The notes beneath the pieces were generated by a model. That model had not been told where the DNA came from. It did no database searches and saw nothing but the letters and a program-made list of their open reading frames with translations. A stretch of DNA of 64,000 nucleotides from Thamnaconus septentrionalis (taxonomy: Eukaryota > Chordata > Actinopteri > Tetraodontiformes > Monacanthidae). The DNA lies in contig CM020520.1 of NCBI GenBank assembly GCA_009823395.1, forward strand, positions 962,501 through 1,026,500, written 5' to 3'. Positions 22,855-36,611 of this stretch are shown in pieces (position 1 is the first letter of the stretch; every line of letters starts with the position of its first letter). Made by a program: the position numbers and the translations under genes.

Positions 22855-25800
22855 GATGCACATCGAATGCCCCAGATGAGCATGTCACAGGCGTGACCTT
22901 GAGGGGAAGTGAGTCATATCAGTTTCCAAGGCGACAGCGACTCAAGTTTGAACAGCCCCATACTTCACACTGGCTCCTAATGAACACGCAGCCTGGGTAA
23001 TTTTGATGGAGCGCTCGCCCGCCTCTGGGATAATGACTTTGACGCTTCCTGGCAGATTTGACGACTTGATGGCGAAGAATTTGCTTATTTATCCGGGAAA
23101 TTTTTCACCACTTCCTCGACATTAAAAAAAAACATAATTAGCTTGATGGCGCGGCTGAAAGTCGCAGCTCCCACACATTCACCTCTTTTTCTTTTTTTGC
23201 TCTTTCCTTTTTTTTTGCATCCGTTCCCTGGATTGCTCAGGTTTCTACTCTGAAATCTGCCTCGTCCAATCAGAAGTCTTTCCAATCGGTTTCTCATTTT
23301 GAACAGATCAGCTTCCTTGAAAGATAAAGTGGTGGGAGGTCCCTGATTGGTTTGTCCCGGTTGGATGCTGTCAGGATATCCAGGTGGACGGTGCCACCTA
23401 GTGGCAGCCTCATACTGTATATGAGGCTACGCTAGGCTAAACATAGCTTTTCCTCAGTGGCTGTTTTGCTCTCTCTCCTTGCCAAAGCCGGAGATGATGA
23501 GACTGAGGAGTGAGTAAAAGTTGACTCTGGCTAAAGACCCCCGACGCCGCTCGCATCAGAAAGAGAGGGTTTTAAAAGTGATAGGATAGCTGAGGCAGCA
23601 GGCCGGAGGAGCGGAGAGCGGAGCGGAGGGAGCCATCATTGTTTATGGCCGCCTATAAACCTCGCCGGCAAAATGGGATTAAGTATTGACTTGAGTTAAA
23701 ACGCGCGTTAAATCCTGTGACGGCTTTAACGGCTGCCACTCACTGAGCTTGGTGGCCACCACCGAGATGTTGTGCTGGGCCACGCTCTCCCTGTCCAGGA
23801 GCTCGTTGGTGGAGATGGTGCCCTCCACCGGGTCGATGTCAAAGTAGCTGTCCAGGTCGCTCTTCCAGTCGATGGAGTACCTGAGAGAGAGGGAGGGAGG
23901 GGGGGGGGGGAGAGCAGCGAGCAGTGAGAACAAGCTCATTTTCTCAAGCTAACCCTGGAAAAAAGAGGCAAAGCAGAGAGCTGGCTGACTAATGTGTAGC
24001 AGTGGGCTGTAATATAGCGCCATCATCAGCGTCATCACTCATTCTGAACGCTCATTTCCAGCAAAATGTGCTGAGGATCGCACGTTAATTCCGATGCAGA
24101 AACACACTCACCCGACCCTCCCTCAGCAGCAAAGGGGCAGAAATCGATCCTGAGGAGGGCGCCACTGAGGCTGTATCAATCGCTCAGCGCAGCCGGCCAA
24201 CAATCAAGTCTTGGATTTCATAAAAGCGTGGGCCTGCTGTGTGTGAGGGGAGGAGGGAGGGAGGGGTGGGGTGGGGTCTCCTGCAGCGGGTCCTCTCATC
24301 TGCAAAGATGCTGCCGCCTGTTTTTAATGACTAATAATGTCAATTTCCCTGCACAGTTCAAACTGGACATTCCATGTTCACTGGGGAGAGCGGCTCCACC
24401 AGACTGATGCTTCATTTTTTTACAAAATAATTTGGATTCTTTTTGGTTTTCAGATGGAGGACGGCCACCATGACACCAAACTATTTGGTCTTAAAAGAGT
24501 TTTTCTCTTATTTATCCCTGCTGTTGTTGTCTTTGCACTCACATTAGCGCCTCAGACTGGCCTCAACCCCCCTCCTCCCTCGCCCCCCCCCTCGCTCCCT
24601 GATGTGAACCGTGACACAACCCGTCCAGCGCCAGCAGCCGACGCTCCTTTTCATTCCATTTTTTTTTGAAAGCTTCGCCTCCATCAAATTTTCTGTTTTG
24701 ATTTTCTTCAATTCCTTCGCTTTTTCTGAAAGCCGCAAATGTGCCACCCTGGAGTGAACACCATCGTGTCAGATTAGTTTAGCGTGAGGCTCTTTGATGA
24801 ATATTACACCCCAAAAACTCCCATCAAGAGCTCAAAAGATCAGTGTTTTGCATTTTCCTCCGGGGGGAGAAAAGAGAGAGAGCGAGAGGTTTTAAAGGGG
24901 CTGACGGGCGAGTTACTGCAGGAGCCGGGCTGCTGCTAAAGCCTGAAGCCAACGTGTCCTAATGTTTGCTTTAACTACCTCGTCAACAGTAGATTACGGC
25001 TTTATGAAGCATTAATGTCTGAGAAAATGTATCTTTAAAAAAAAGAGGAGCCGACACCCTGGCAGGATGAATGACCAGGGGGAAGAGACGAAGCTCTCTC
25101 AGAAAACGCTGCTCTTTGTGTGGAGGGGGGAGAAGGAAAAAAAAAAAAATCAACATTTAACTTTAATTGCTTTGGATGTCCGAGTGTGTAGATTGTAAAA
25201 GGAGAGCGAGCTCAGCGCTGCGGAGGGCAAGATTGAAAAAATAATAGCAATTACAGCCTTATCTCACCCTTTTGATCAGTCCCTCCCTCCGTCCCTCCCA
25301 CATCACGCCCACACACACACACACATATATGTGAAGTGATGCAACAAAAGGACGCTGCTCTCTCATCCCCGGTCATTAACTCTCAGACAAAGGCCCCAAA
25401 GTTGGCTCCCTATTCTCTACTTCTTATTCTTTTTTCAAAGTTTTTGAAGAACCTTCCTCTGACGCAAGCCAGCGCTCCAACCGACCGGCCACTGATGAAG
25501 TATTAACCCCCCCTCCTCCTCTGTTGGGCCCACGGTGCTGCGCTGCACTGCAGGGGGCTCGCTGGGGTCTGAGGGTTCCCAACGCGCCGCTGCTCGCTCG
25601 CTGGCTGGCTGGCTGGCTCCATTGTTTTCAAGTGTGTGAGGCTCTCTGAAGACTCTCGCACACACTAACACTGTCAGTAGTATTGATGAATTTTTAAAGC
25701 GCCGGAGACAAAGTGGAGATGGGCGGCAGAGAGGACCGAAGCTCTTTGTTGGACAAATCTCAGCCTCTCCCATTTGTTGTTGTCCCGGGAATGAAATATT

Positions 25801-26355
25801 CATAATCAAACAACTTGGGCCGCCCGCCACAGGTACGGTATAGAGAGGGATTTATTTTCTCTCCTACCCCCCCCCAGCCTTGTTCACGCTATGCAATTGA
25901 GCGATGCGTCTTCTAAGAAGCATTACGGCGATGTGCAGGAGAGGCTTCAGCGTTTCTAACAAAAGGCTCCTCATGCATTTTTAAGGGAGCACCGCTTTTG
26001 TCTTGGCCACCGGCTTTTGTTTTATACCACTCAGGTTTGATGGTGAAACACACTAGCGAGTGTGTGTGTGTGTGTGTGTGTGTGTGAGTGTGCAGTCTTT
26101 GCACACCCCCTCTGTGCACCACTGCAGAGTGCAGCAGCGGATTATTAATTTTCCTTTCAAAAAGTTTCACGTTTCGCATCTTGTGAGAGTTAATATTTTT
26201 TAATGTGAATGACTCTCTGGGTAAAAGCTAATAGATGGACGGAGGGAGGGAGGGGTGGGAAAAAAAGAACCTCTTCATGTTTAAATTCCGTCTTCTATTA
26301 ATATTCATTCATTTCTGTGGGCGTTTGCCGACACAACCGGTTGTCGGTTTTCACA

Positions 26356-26388
<33 letters not shown>

Positions 26389-29300
26389 GCTGCTGCTGCT
26401 GCTGCTGCTGCCCAGCCAGCCGAGTTTGGATCTTCAAGACCAAGGGCAAGGTTGAGTGTATAATGCAGCGTATGTTTTAATAACAAATAGAATCAGAACA
26501 GAATGAGAAAAAAAGAGTATAAAATGTGACCCGTAAGTCAAATATTTTATTTTTTTCGTACATCTCTGCCATTATAAATGTAAAGTAAAGACAATAAACC
26601 GACTTCATTCTGCTTTGATGGATCCGACTGTGTGCGTGAGAGCAATAATAGAGTCGTACCGTCGCCGCCGTCACGTCAGCCAGCCGAGGCGACGGCTTCA
26701 GGATTTAACATGACAATGTCAAATGTTCCCTGTAAGTTGATTAGTCTTGGCGCTGATGAGTAAAAGTGACAATACTCTCCAGATTAAAGCCACGTTGACG
26801 CTGATGAATGGCGACTGGGCGCCATTGATGAATGGATTAGCGCCCTAAACCTTCAATTACCTGCTGCTGCTGCAGCGCTGCAGCGACGCAGCCTCGTCTC
26901 CCTGCGGCTCTGTCATCCTTGCAGGAGTTTGGGAAGGATATTTGGTCTGCCTTCTGAACCAGGGCCGACTTTCTGCCTCAGAGCTCCAGTGTGCAAAATT
27001 TGGCCTGATTTAAGATTTTTAGATCGGTGAAAGCATCATATACTGCCCATAAACACGTCAATAAAAGTGTATACTGGCCGTACAATAAAAGTCATTTGGT
27101 TTTCCTCCCCACCATCATTTCTTTTCTAAATACATGGAATCAATCTGGATCTTTTTTTTTAGTTTTTATTCTTGTCAAAGACGAACAAACCCACCAATCC
27201 AAACCAGTGGGTCAAACTGATGTATGAGCATTTTCTTTCCTGTGCTGAAACCTCAGTTGGCCTCAGTTGGCCTCAGTTGGCCTCAGTTTTCAACACTGTT
27301 TTTTTCTACCGGTGCAGTTGAGCTCTTTGAGTGTTTTTTCTGGCAGAGTAACTTGAAAGCGGGAACAGAACGATGGCTCCTTCCTCTGGTGGATGTCTAT
27401 AAAAGCTGAAAATCTGGCCTTTCGGAACACCAACAAAAGTGGTATTAAAGTGGTGCTGGTGCTTGTGGTGGAATAAAGTGCTGTGTTTTGCGCACACTTG
27501 TGTTTATGGCTGCGCTGAGCCGGGCTGTAAACTTCACCTGACAGGACTGCTGCCGGCGTCCAGGTCCTGCGCGGTGACGGCTCCGATGATGGTGCCCGCC
27601 GGCGTGTCCTCGTACGCATCCATCACGTAGGAGGGCTTATTGAACACCGGGGGCTCGTCCACGTCCAGCACGTTAATCTTGACGGTGGCCGTGTCTTTGA
27701 AGGCCCCAAAGGTCTGGAAGCGTGGGTCCAGGTGGGCGTTGGTGGCGTCCACTTTGAAGGTGTACGCCTTCTTGGTCTCAAAGTCCAGCGGCTGCGGAGC
27801 AACACAAAGAGGAGGGGGGGGAGGGGCGGAGTCATTTCAAAAACATTGTCTTCACGGCGTTGCTCCTTAGCTCGCTAGTTAGCAGCACTCCAGAGGAAGT
27901 GCTGCTAACCTTGGAGACGGAGCGAGCGAAGAGAGGCGCAAACTAAAGTTGAGCGCTGGGTTTCCGCTGAGTTTCCTCCTGCATGCCGTTGTGTGTTTTT
28001 TCTGACAAGGGAGAGCCTGGTCGACACCAACCACCTCCTCACTTATTCAGCAGTTTTTTCCCCCCTCACCGTTTGTTTGTGCAACACAGAATGAAACATT
28101 CAGATGGCGTGTTTTTCCACGAGCGGAACACGTTCCTGGAAAAAAACAAAGACACAAAGAAAAAAAGCCGCAGGTGATGCATGACATCTCAAACCGCTGA
28201 CGGCAGGAGCGCAGCGCTTCACACAAACACAAACGCACAAACACATTCGACCTCTGACCGGGATAACAGCCCCCCCCCCTACCCCTGTCAGTCTGTGGAA
28301 GTCAAGCTGCACTTTGCTGCTCCAGCAGCACAACTGGCAGGTCCCACTCCACAACAACAGCTCCCGGCTTTCATCCTCGACCTGGGCGATACTCTGACAC
28401 GTCAGGCTGCAGTCAATTAGCCGTGAAAGCGGAGGGAGGGAGGGAGCGAGGGAGGAGGGGGGGAGGAGGAGGAGATCTGCATCCCTGCCGTGTCGGCTGC
28501 AGGAGGTGCGCGGTTCTTGACAGCGGTGACACCCGTGCACGTACGCTCTGCCCGTCTGCTGCCCTCTCATGTGTGACCGGCCGCGCTTGTTAACGCTCGG
28601 CTAGCTTCGGCGACTCGCACCAGAGAGATATTCCTTTCGCTGTTCTTGTAAATTGACTAACACGAATTGGCTGTGCTGGTGGGGCGCTATCGCTCAGCTG
28701 CCGGGCGAGAACCCTCCTCCCTCCCTCCGTCCCTTCCACCCTCCCCCCCCCCAACCGCCGCCCCGCCTGCCGCGCTGCATCGACGGAAACAGCTGGTAGC
28801 AGCTCGGCGCTAACTTAGTGCAGACTTAGTGAGCTGGCCTTTTTGTGTGTGTGTGTGTGTGTGTGTACGAGTGGACCAATAATGTGCAGAACATGCAGAC
28901 AAACTGGCGGGTGAGTTCCAGCTGCAGCCGTGACCCCAGGCTGAGCCGTCATCATTTCACAGCGACAGCAGATGCTTTTCAACGTCTCGCCGCCGTCGCC
29001 AGGGCTTCACCGCCTGCAGCAGCAGGTGTGCTTCAAAGAGCGAGAGAAAGAGAAGAAGAGAGGAGCGTGGGGGGTGGCTGGGGGGGGGGGGTGGGCGGGG
29101 GGGGGACCGTGTGAAGGCAAGCCAATCTGAAAGCAATCATTGACCATCAACCGCCGTGATTGGTTTGATTACAGTGCGCCAGATGCAACTGGCTGGGCCC
29201 CAGCTATAAGATCCCTCAACAGGAAATACACTCTGTTCCTTTCAATCGCTCTCAAGGAGCCACAACCGTGAGCAGCAGACGCGGCCGGCGCCTCTGATAT

Positions 29301-32300
29301 TAAGAGGGGGAGACAAAGAAAAAGTGAATTCACCCCGGGTGCCACTCAAACGCTGGGATCCAGCAATCAAAGCCAAAAAAATAGATGCAGGGGACCCAAG
29401 TTGTACCTTGGAAGTGGAGCGCAGCCAGCCAGCTTCCTGCCGCCTCAGTGGCAAATTGGCCAAAATCAACATCAAAGGAAGAGCAGGACGCTTCTTTCCC
29501 TCTCAAGGACTGGCTTCATGTCATCTGACCATATAAACACACATATATATATATATATATATATGGAGAGAGTCCCATTATTCCTACTGGGCTACCTTTG
29601 CGCTATAACACAGTTCCATCCAGCTGGCCAGCGTCTTCAATGCATAACAAGACAACATAGCGAGAACCTCATGTGTGACAGCCAATGAGGAGACAGACGT
29701 CAGCGACATCTGTAGGTCTCAAAGGCCACCCTTCAGTTGGTGCATTCTGCCCCCTATGGGCGTGGAACGGGACACCCCTGACCCAATCAGCTGGCCGAAC
29801 TGAGAGGAGGCGGAATAGGACAGAGAGGAGAGGAAGGAAGGATGGACGGAGAGGAAGGAAGGATGGACGGAGAGGAGAAGGAAGGATGGACGGAGAGAGA
29901 AGGAAGGAAGGGACGGGAGAGGAAGGGAGAGAGGAAGGATGGACAGGAGAGAGAGGAAGGATGGACGGAGAGGAGAGAGAGGAGGATGGGATGGAAGGAG
30001 ATGGAGAGGAAGGATGGACGGAGAGAGGAGAAGAAGGAAGGATGGAGGAGATGGAGGAGGAGGATGGACGGAGAGGAGAGGAAGGAAGGATGGACAGAGA
30101 GGAGAGGAAGGAAGGACGGAGAGGAGAGGAAGGAAGGATGGACGGAGAGGAGAGGAAGGAAGGATGGAGAGGGACGGATAGGAGGAAGGAAGGATGGATG
30201 GAGAGGAGGAGAGGAAGGAAGGATGGACGGAGAGGAAGGAAGGATGGAGAGGAGAGGAAGGAAGGACGGAGAGAGGAGAGGAAGGAAGGACGGAGAGGAG
30301 AGGAAGGAAGGATGGATGGAGAGGAGAGGAAGGATGGACGGAGAGGAGAGGAAGGATGGATGGTGGTGATGCCTGGGAGGGGTGGTGGTGGTGAGGGTGT
30401 TGCTGAGGGGCTCATTATCCAGAGCCTGGCTGGAGGGCGAGGGTGAGGCGCGGCTCCGCTCCGCTCTCCATCTCAACACGCTGCATGGCCACAATTAGGC
30501 TGGAGACCCCCAAAACTCTATGGCCAATTACGGCTGTCTAATTTTCATGTAATCCTGGGCGAGCGGGAGACAGCAGCTGTGGGAGTGTGATGGGGGAGCG
30601 CTCGTCTCCCACCCGCTCATCCGCTCCGCACTTTTGGCAGCGATCACCGAGGCAGCTGAGGCTCCGTTTTGCAAATTACGTGCTGACATTTCTTGATTTA
30701 AAAAAAAAAAAAAAAAGAAAAAAAAGTGGAGCAGGGAGAAGTTCTAGCGCTGAGGGTGGAGGTGGAGCGACTGGAGGTAATTGGTTCCATGTTTTACAGG
30801 TTTCTACTCATGGAGCTCACTCCTCCTAAAGAGGTGAAAAGGAAGTGAAAAGTGTTGTATAGATTTGGTGGAGGCTGTTTATTCATTTTCCAATGACTTG
30901 GACAGCGTGCTGCCACCTTCATTTCAATTAGAAACAGACAATAATACATTTCAGCCTAAAAAGAGAGGAGATATTATTCTGTTTTCCTTTTCTGTCAAAT
31001 TTGACTTTCCAGTCGAGTGTTGGGCGAACAAATCTCTGTCCTTGGTTCCCCCAATTTGTAAGACCGTCTGCAAAATTTTGAATTCTTCCATAATTACTTC
31101 CCTCTGCTGCGAGAGCAACGTTTCCAGAGTGTTTGAGAAGAAAAATGCACTCTGTCTGGAAAGCCATTTCCTTTGCAGCTGTGAGGACACAGCCAATCAC
31201 ACGTCCCCGGGATGCTGATGAGCCTGCTAACGGGCTAACAATCAAACAGATTTTTTTTTGATAAACTGCGTCACTCCACCGGAACCCAACGAGTGGCGAG
31301 TCTTCAGTCCGCAGGACGACCCTCAGGTGACTTTCTGATGGATTCATTTTTGTTGACTTATTATTATTTACCCATTCAGGCTGGAAGTTCGTCTTTTTCT
31401 TCCCCGAGCTGAAGGACTCATTAGGTAACAGGCGAAAGAAACAGTGGGAACAAATGAAGCTCATTTGCCGGGCAGGCGGAGGAGGTGGTCGACGCCCACC
31501 GGAGCAGCTGTATGATGAAGCGCCGGCTAAATCCAACAGATTCATTTCCATACTGCAGATAGAGCTGGATGGTCGGCTGCGCCTGCTCAAGTTCCAAGCA
31601 TGCCTTGTAAAAATCAGAATAAGATGGCGGGGGTGTGGGTGGGGGGGGGGGGGTGCTCAGGAGGAGTAATGAGAAATTCAGAGTTAATGAGAAGTCGTGC
31701 TAATGTGTCAGCGCTCGACTTGGGGAGAATGGAATCAGATCTTCAGGCCGTGGGGGGAATTTCCCCGGCAGGAAAAATAATAATTAAAGAAAAGGGGAAA
31801 AGGCAGCCATTCACTTCCCGGCTGCCAGCGCCGCTCTCTTTTTCTTCTTCTTCCCTGGAAGGTGACCTAGTTCTGCCGCTCGGAGCAAACTGCTGCACGC
31901 ACCAACCATTAGCCGTGGTGTATCAGCACACACGTAGCCGGCGAGCGCGCCTACGTGGTGCGACCAAGCCTCTCATTAACGCCTGCCGGTTGCTTCTTCC
32001 CCGCAGTTGCGGCGGACACAAGCAGGAAGTGAATCGGCGGAGGAATTTGCGAGGAGGACAGAGTCGGTTCCTCTGCTGTCGGCGCCGCTGCTCTTCAACA
32101 TCACAACAGAACACGCTTGAAATTCTAGACGCGGCGCCGCCGCTGCTGCCCTTTGATATGCAAATGTGCACCTTCATTGCACTGGCAGTGATACTGAATG
32201 AAGCAACTTTAATTTTTTTCTCCCTCCCTTTTAATACAGATACATCTTTTTTGCAACCGCCGCCGCCGTCTTGTCAGCCGAGTGCGTTGGCTTCCCAGGG

Positions 32301-35300
32301 AATTAGCCTGCTTAAAAGCAGGGACTAATCAAGGCAGCGCAGTCACTTCACGTAGATCACACAAGAGTCCTCACATCGCCACATTCCTGCATTTGAACTG
32401 GAAACAATCCACTGCCTGCCCAGGGAATCACACACTGCAAGGAGAGCGAGAGAGAGAAACAGGAGCTAAAATCTAAAATCCGTTCCTCCTCTTGATGACG
32501 CTTGGGTCTGATCCCGACTCCCCCCACCCTCTCCCCGCTGAGTAAAACTGGCTGCAGCTGTTTTTATTTCCCAGCCTGCAGCGAGAAGCCAAATGTTGCC
32601 GCTGCAGACGCGACGGCAAAGTTTACTCTGCAAAACGAGGGTCCGCTGCTCCTCTCTGCCAACACACCCGCCGGTTAAATCTAGCCTTGAAGAGCCATTA
32701 GCCAGCCAAGCAGCCCCGTCATTATGGGATGGCGAGCGTTTGTTTGTTGGGAATTAAAAAAAAAAAAGAGTGGAAAAAAAGCACCTAGCAGGAAAAGAGG
32801 AGATTAAATGGAGGGGGGAGCGGAGGGAGGGTGCATGCTGCAATCTGTGGCATGCAGAGTTTTCTTCAATCGGTTTCTCCACGCCAGTCTGTGTTTACAA
32901 TACGCTCTACGAATCATTAACGGCCTCCTCTGCACGTTTTAATCCCAGGGGAGCGACGCCAAACACGCCGGCAGCGTCTCGCACAAAGCGTCTGCACAAA
33001 GCTGAGACGAACCCTCCCACCCCCCCGACCCTCCCCCGACCTCCAATCATCTGCCATAAACCTCCGACAGTTGGGGACGCTTCCAAAAATATCCAATCAT
33101 AATCTCAGCCAATTACATCAGAGACAAACAAGCTGTGGCAGATTCTTTAGATCGCGGTCCAGAGCCGGGGGGGCTGCTGGTCTCTGATCGCCGCCGTGTT
33201 GCAGCGGTGCGGCCGCTGACTGACAGGCCGGCCGTGCAGGCAGGGGAGAGACGGCTCGCTAACCACGCAGCACAACCAGCTTATCACCATCATCGGCGGG
33301 GAGAGAAGAAGCTCCCGCTTGCCCCCCCGAGAGCCATTTGCCGTCTGTGTGAATACTGCCAGGCTCCCGGCGCTGCGCAGAGAGGACGTCCACTTTATTG
33401 TGCTGCCATCAGTCACACCGCCTCGAAGCAGCTCCAGCAGCTCCAGCTCCAGCAGCTCCAGCAGCAGCTCTCTCCACCCAGAGGCCTCACCGAGGAACCA
33501 CAGAGGAGGGGGACAGGGGGGTCAGCGGCCCTCCGGAAACCCCCATCCTCTGCCGTTTGAGCTCAGGTAGCAGTGACACCCAAAGTAGCATCAAGACAAA
33601 GACGTCTGCGTTTTGTAGCCGCGACTGTTGCAGCTAAAGGCCGAAACATCAGTGGTGTCCTGTAATATTGTTCACTTACAGTCGGACGTCTCAAAAAGTA
33701 GTGTGTGGATACGACTGAAGGGAAATATCAGTTTTGAAAGTCTAAAGAGGGGTGGAGCCACAACAGGAAGTGCTCAGTCAGAGGATGTTTCAAAAACACA
33801 CAAGCGTCTTCTTGCCAACCCTCCCCCTGCAGGATGGAGTGATTATAGGCGTGAACGTCCCCTGAGACCTGGACTGGAATAGTTTGTTCCTGTCATGTGC
33901 ATTCATGGGGGTCAGCGTCTCCCTGCTGCACTCCTGATTGGCTCTCTCCTCCATTACCTTGGCTCTTCACCTTTTCCATCACGCCGGCCGGGGCTATTTT
34001 TGCAATGATTTACCGTTCAAACGTCTCAGTAATGACATTTCTGATGGAGGAAATTAGTCAGTGGCCGCCGTCTGGCTTTTGTGCAATTAAGTCCTTTAAT
34101 TGGTGGCATAAAGGATGAAGCCCCCCCTCAAAAAAAAAAAAAAAAAAAGAAGAAAAAAAGGATCTTAGCTGAGCGGGTCGGACTAAATGGCGCCACGTCG
34201 GAGCAAAAGGCAATTAGTGACATTAGTGGCATTTCTTCAGCATGCACATGTTTATTAGTTGGCCGCTCTCCTGGCGACAAGCTCTTTTCCTCAAATGTCA
34301 TGCAACAGTATAATGTTAATGACTGCGGTGGGACGCTTGTTAGCGGGGAAAGAACCCCCCCACCATCCTCCTCCTCCTCCTCCTCCTCCTCCTCCTCCTC
34401 CTCCTCTCCTCCTCCTCCTCCTCCTCCTCCTCCTCCTCCTCCTCCTCCTCCTCCTCCATGCTCCTCCTCCACCTCCACCTTCTCCTCATCCTCCTCCTCC
34501 TCCTCCTCCTCCTCCTCCTCCTCCTCCCCCTCCTCCTCCTCCTCCACCACCTCCTCCACCTCCACCTTCTCCTCCTTCTCCTCCTCCTCCTCCTCCACCT
34601 CCTCCTACTGGATTCCAACGATGAACCACATTGTTTTGTTGAGAATCAATCAGCTGCACACTTGTATAAAACCTCTAAGCTGCTTTTGGGAAGTGTGTCC
34701 ATGGGCCAGAGCAGCAGTGTATGTTTGAATTTCTCTTCTCTCCCCACAGACTCGTTTCTCCTATTTACAACCATACAGGGTGAGACGGCGGAGCCACAAA
34801 AAACAAAATAAAATGAAATAAAATAGTCCAGGCCATTGACACAACTTATTGGATGCATCCTTCCACTGCACCCTGGAGCCCTTTGACAGCAGCCACTTTG
34901 CAGCCTCCCAGAGACCATCCCAACACCCCCAACTCCAATTCATTTGGATTTAATTAGGTATTCAACGCAATAAAGAGGAGGTCTAATGTCCTGCTGAACC
35001 CCGCGTGAACCCTCCCCTGCGGAGCAGGGACAGCCTCCATCTTTAGAGAAAACACACAAAAAAGTGGGAAAAAAAGTAAATACGTGAATAATAATAATAA
35101 AAATAACTTAATGTACCATCATTGTGTCTGTTGCTGTGTTGGAAAAAAGAAGAAGAAGAAGAGGCTCCAGCAGCTCTGAGATGGATGGGACTATAAAGAG
35201 CGGTTCAGCACTTCAGAGGCGGCGGCTGCACTTCCTTACACTGTTGTGTTGAACTCCACTGACACTGCGGGGGAAATAGATTGGGAGGCAGTGCCAAAGG

Positions 35301-36579
35301 GTGCGCACAGAGCACTCTTTATTCAGTGCACTGTGGCCGCTGGGGGCATTTAGTCTGTACAGTGAGGAGGAGACGCTGCTGTGGCCAAATGGATTCCTTG
35401 AATGTGAGCACAACAAACATTACGCCGCCACACACGCCGCCATAAAACAATGTGGCTGCTGTGGGCTTAGGATGGCAAATTTCAATTTCATGTATCTGTT
35501 TTTTTCCCTTCCTCCATCCCATCCCCTCCTCCCCCTCCTCCCTTCCTCCCTCTCCTCCCTTCCTCCGTCCTATCCCTGCAAGATGGAAATAAACACGCAA
35601 GATGGAAAAGCAAAATAAAAAATGTTACGTTGCTGGATGCAGACATTATCATAGCAAACACAAAAGTCGGGGTTATTGTCATCACGCTGCCCATTTTTGT
35701 TGGCCGCCCCTATGAAGATGGACGAGGAGTCTCTGCTTCCTTCCAGAAGATGCACAAAAAAGGGAAATGTGAAACATGAGCCCGACCAGCCTGCACAAGT
35801 CTGACTGCCATGTCCATCTTGGCGTTTCATTTCATTTTAGAGCATCAAACAATAACAAGTAATAAAATGGTGGAACCACAGACCAAGCTGGCAAGTGGAG
35901 AAAGATTCTGCTGTTGATGAGGGAGCATCACTGATCTGATGCTTTGCTATCTGCCTCCAATTCTGAGAGAAACAGGAAGCTTTTAGTCTGGGGTGTCACT
36001 CACTCAGAGAGCAACAGTGAACTGCTTCAAAAACATGACACACGCACATTTATCTATCTAGCTCCAGTATATCTACAGTATCTATCTATCTATCTGGTTG
36101 TCATCTTGCACCGTCATACATCACGTCCTCAAATAAACCAAGGAAGAAGAAGGTGAACGAGGTATCCTGGTTTTTGTGCACAGGCCACCGTAGTTCACTG
36201 GCAAACTCGGAGAGGGAGCATGAGCGACACTACTCGGCAATCTAAAATGTGACCTGTTTGAGGTCGCCGTTTCTTTTCAAAATCTCCAAATATCACACAC
36301 TGAACCTTGTAGAGTGATGGAAAACGGCAGCGGTCGCATTCTAATCATTCTGCGTATACAGTCAACCCGTTATCGTAACACAGGCAGCTGGTGCTGCCAG
36401 CCACTAGGGGGCGATCAACATGTTTTGCCATCACTTTAGGCGGTTGACTCCCATGCGCCTGGTGTTTGTATCCCCGTCGATGTCGTGCTGGGCTCGCCAG
36501 CCGCACACTTGCCCGGGAATCCATGCGAGGATTGATCCATTGTCTGGGCTAATCCTGTGTTTTGCAGATGGGATGTGCC

Positions 36580-36611
<32 letters not shown>

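Larger units (their letters stand above)
20719..23743 (-). other. cdh12 intron (EC4 to EC4-EC5 linker)
   Basis: The intron is 3025 bp with a CA run (about 22823-22852), a G-rich GGGA stretch (about 22602-22648) and otherwise ordinary sequence. The 22900-23100 part is free of simple repeats, but nothing specific could be recognised. Confidence 0.85.
23881..27537 (-). other. cdh12 intron (within EC4)
   Basis: The intron is 3657 bp with a GT microsatellite (about 26056-26087), a CTG array (26357-26411) and a CCTCAGTTGG direct repeat (27252-27289). No exon was recognised. Confidence 0.85.

Noticed and set aside
29669..30494. Open frames of up to 253 codons, Arg/Glu-rich on + and Ser/Pro-rich on -
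   Set aside because: They are produced by the polypurine minisatellite, and several frames are open at once, as expected for such a repeat.
30928..32328. 220-codon minus and 242-codon plus open frames in the 12.8-kb intron
   Set aside because: They contain no domain or conserved motif, and neighbouring frames are open too. Chance is the best explanation.
34081..34811. Polyserine, polyproline, polyleucine and polyglutamate open frames
   Set aside because: They are translations of the CCT arrays in different frames and have no conserved sequence around them.
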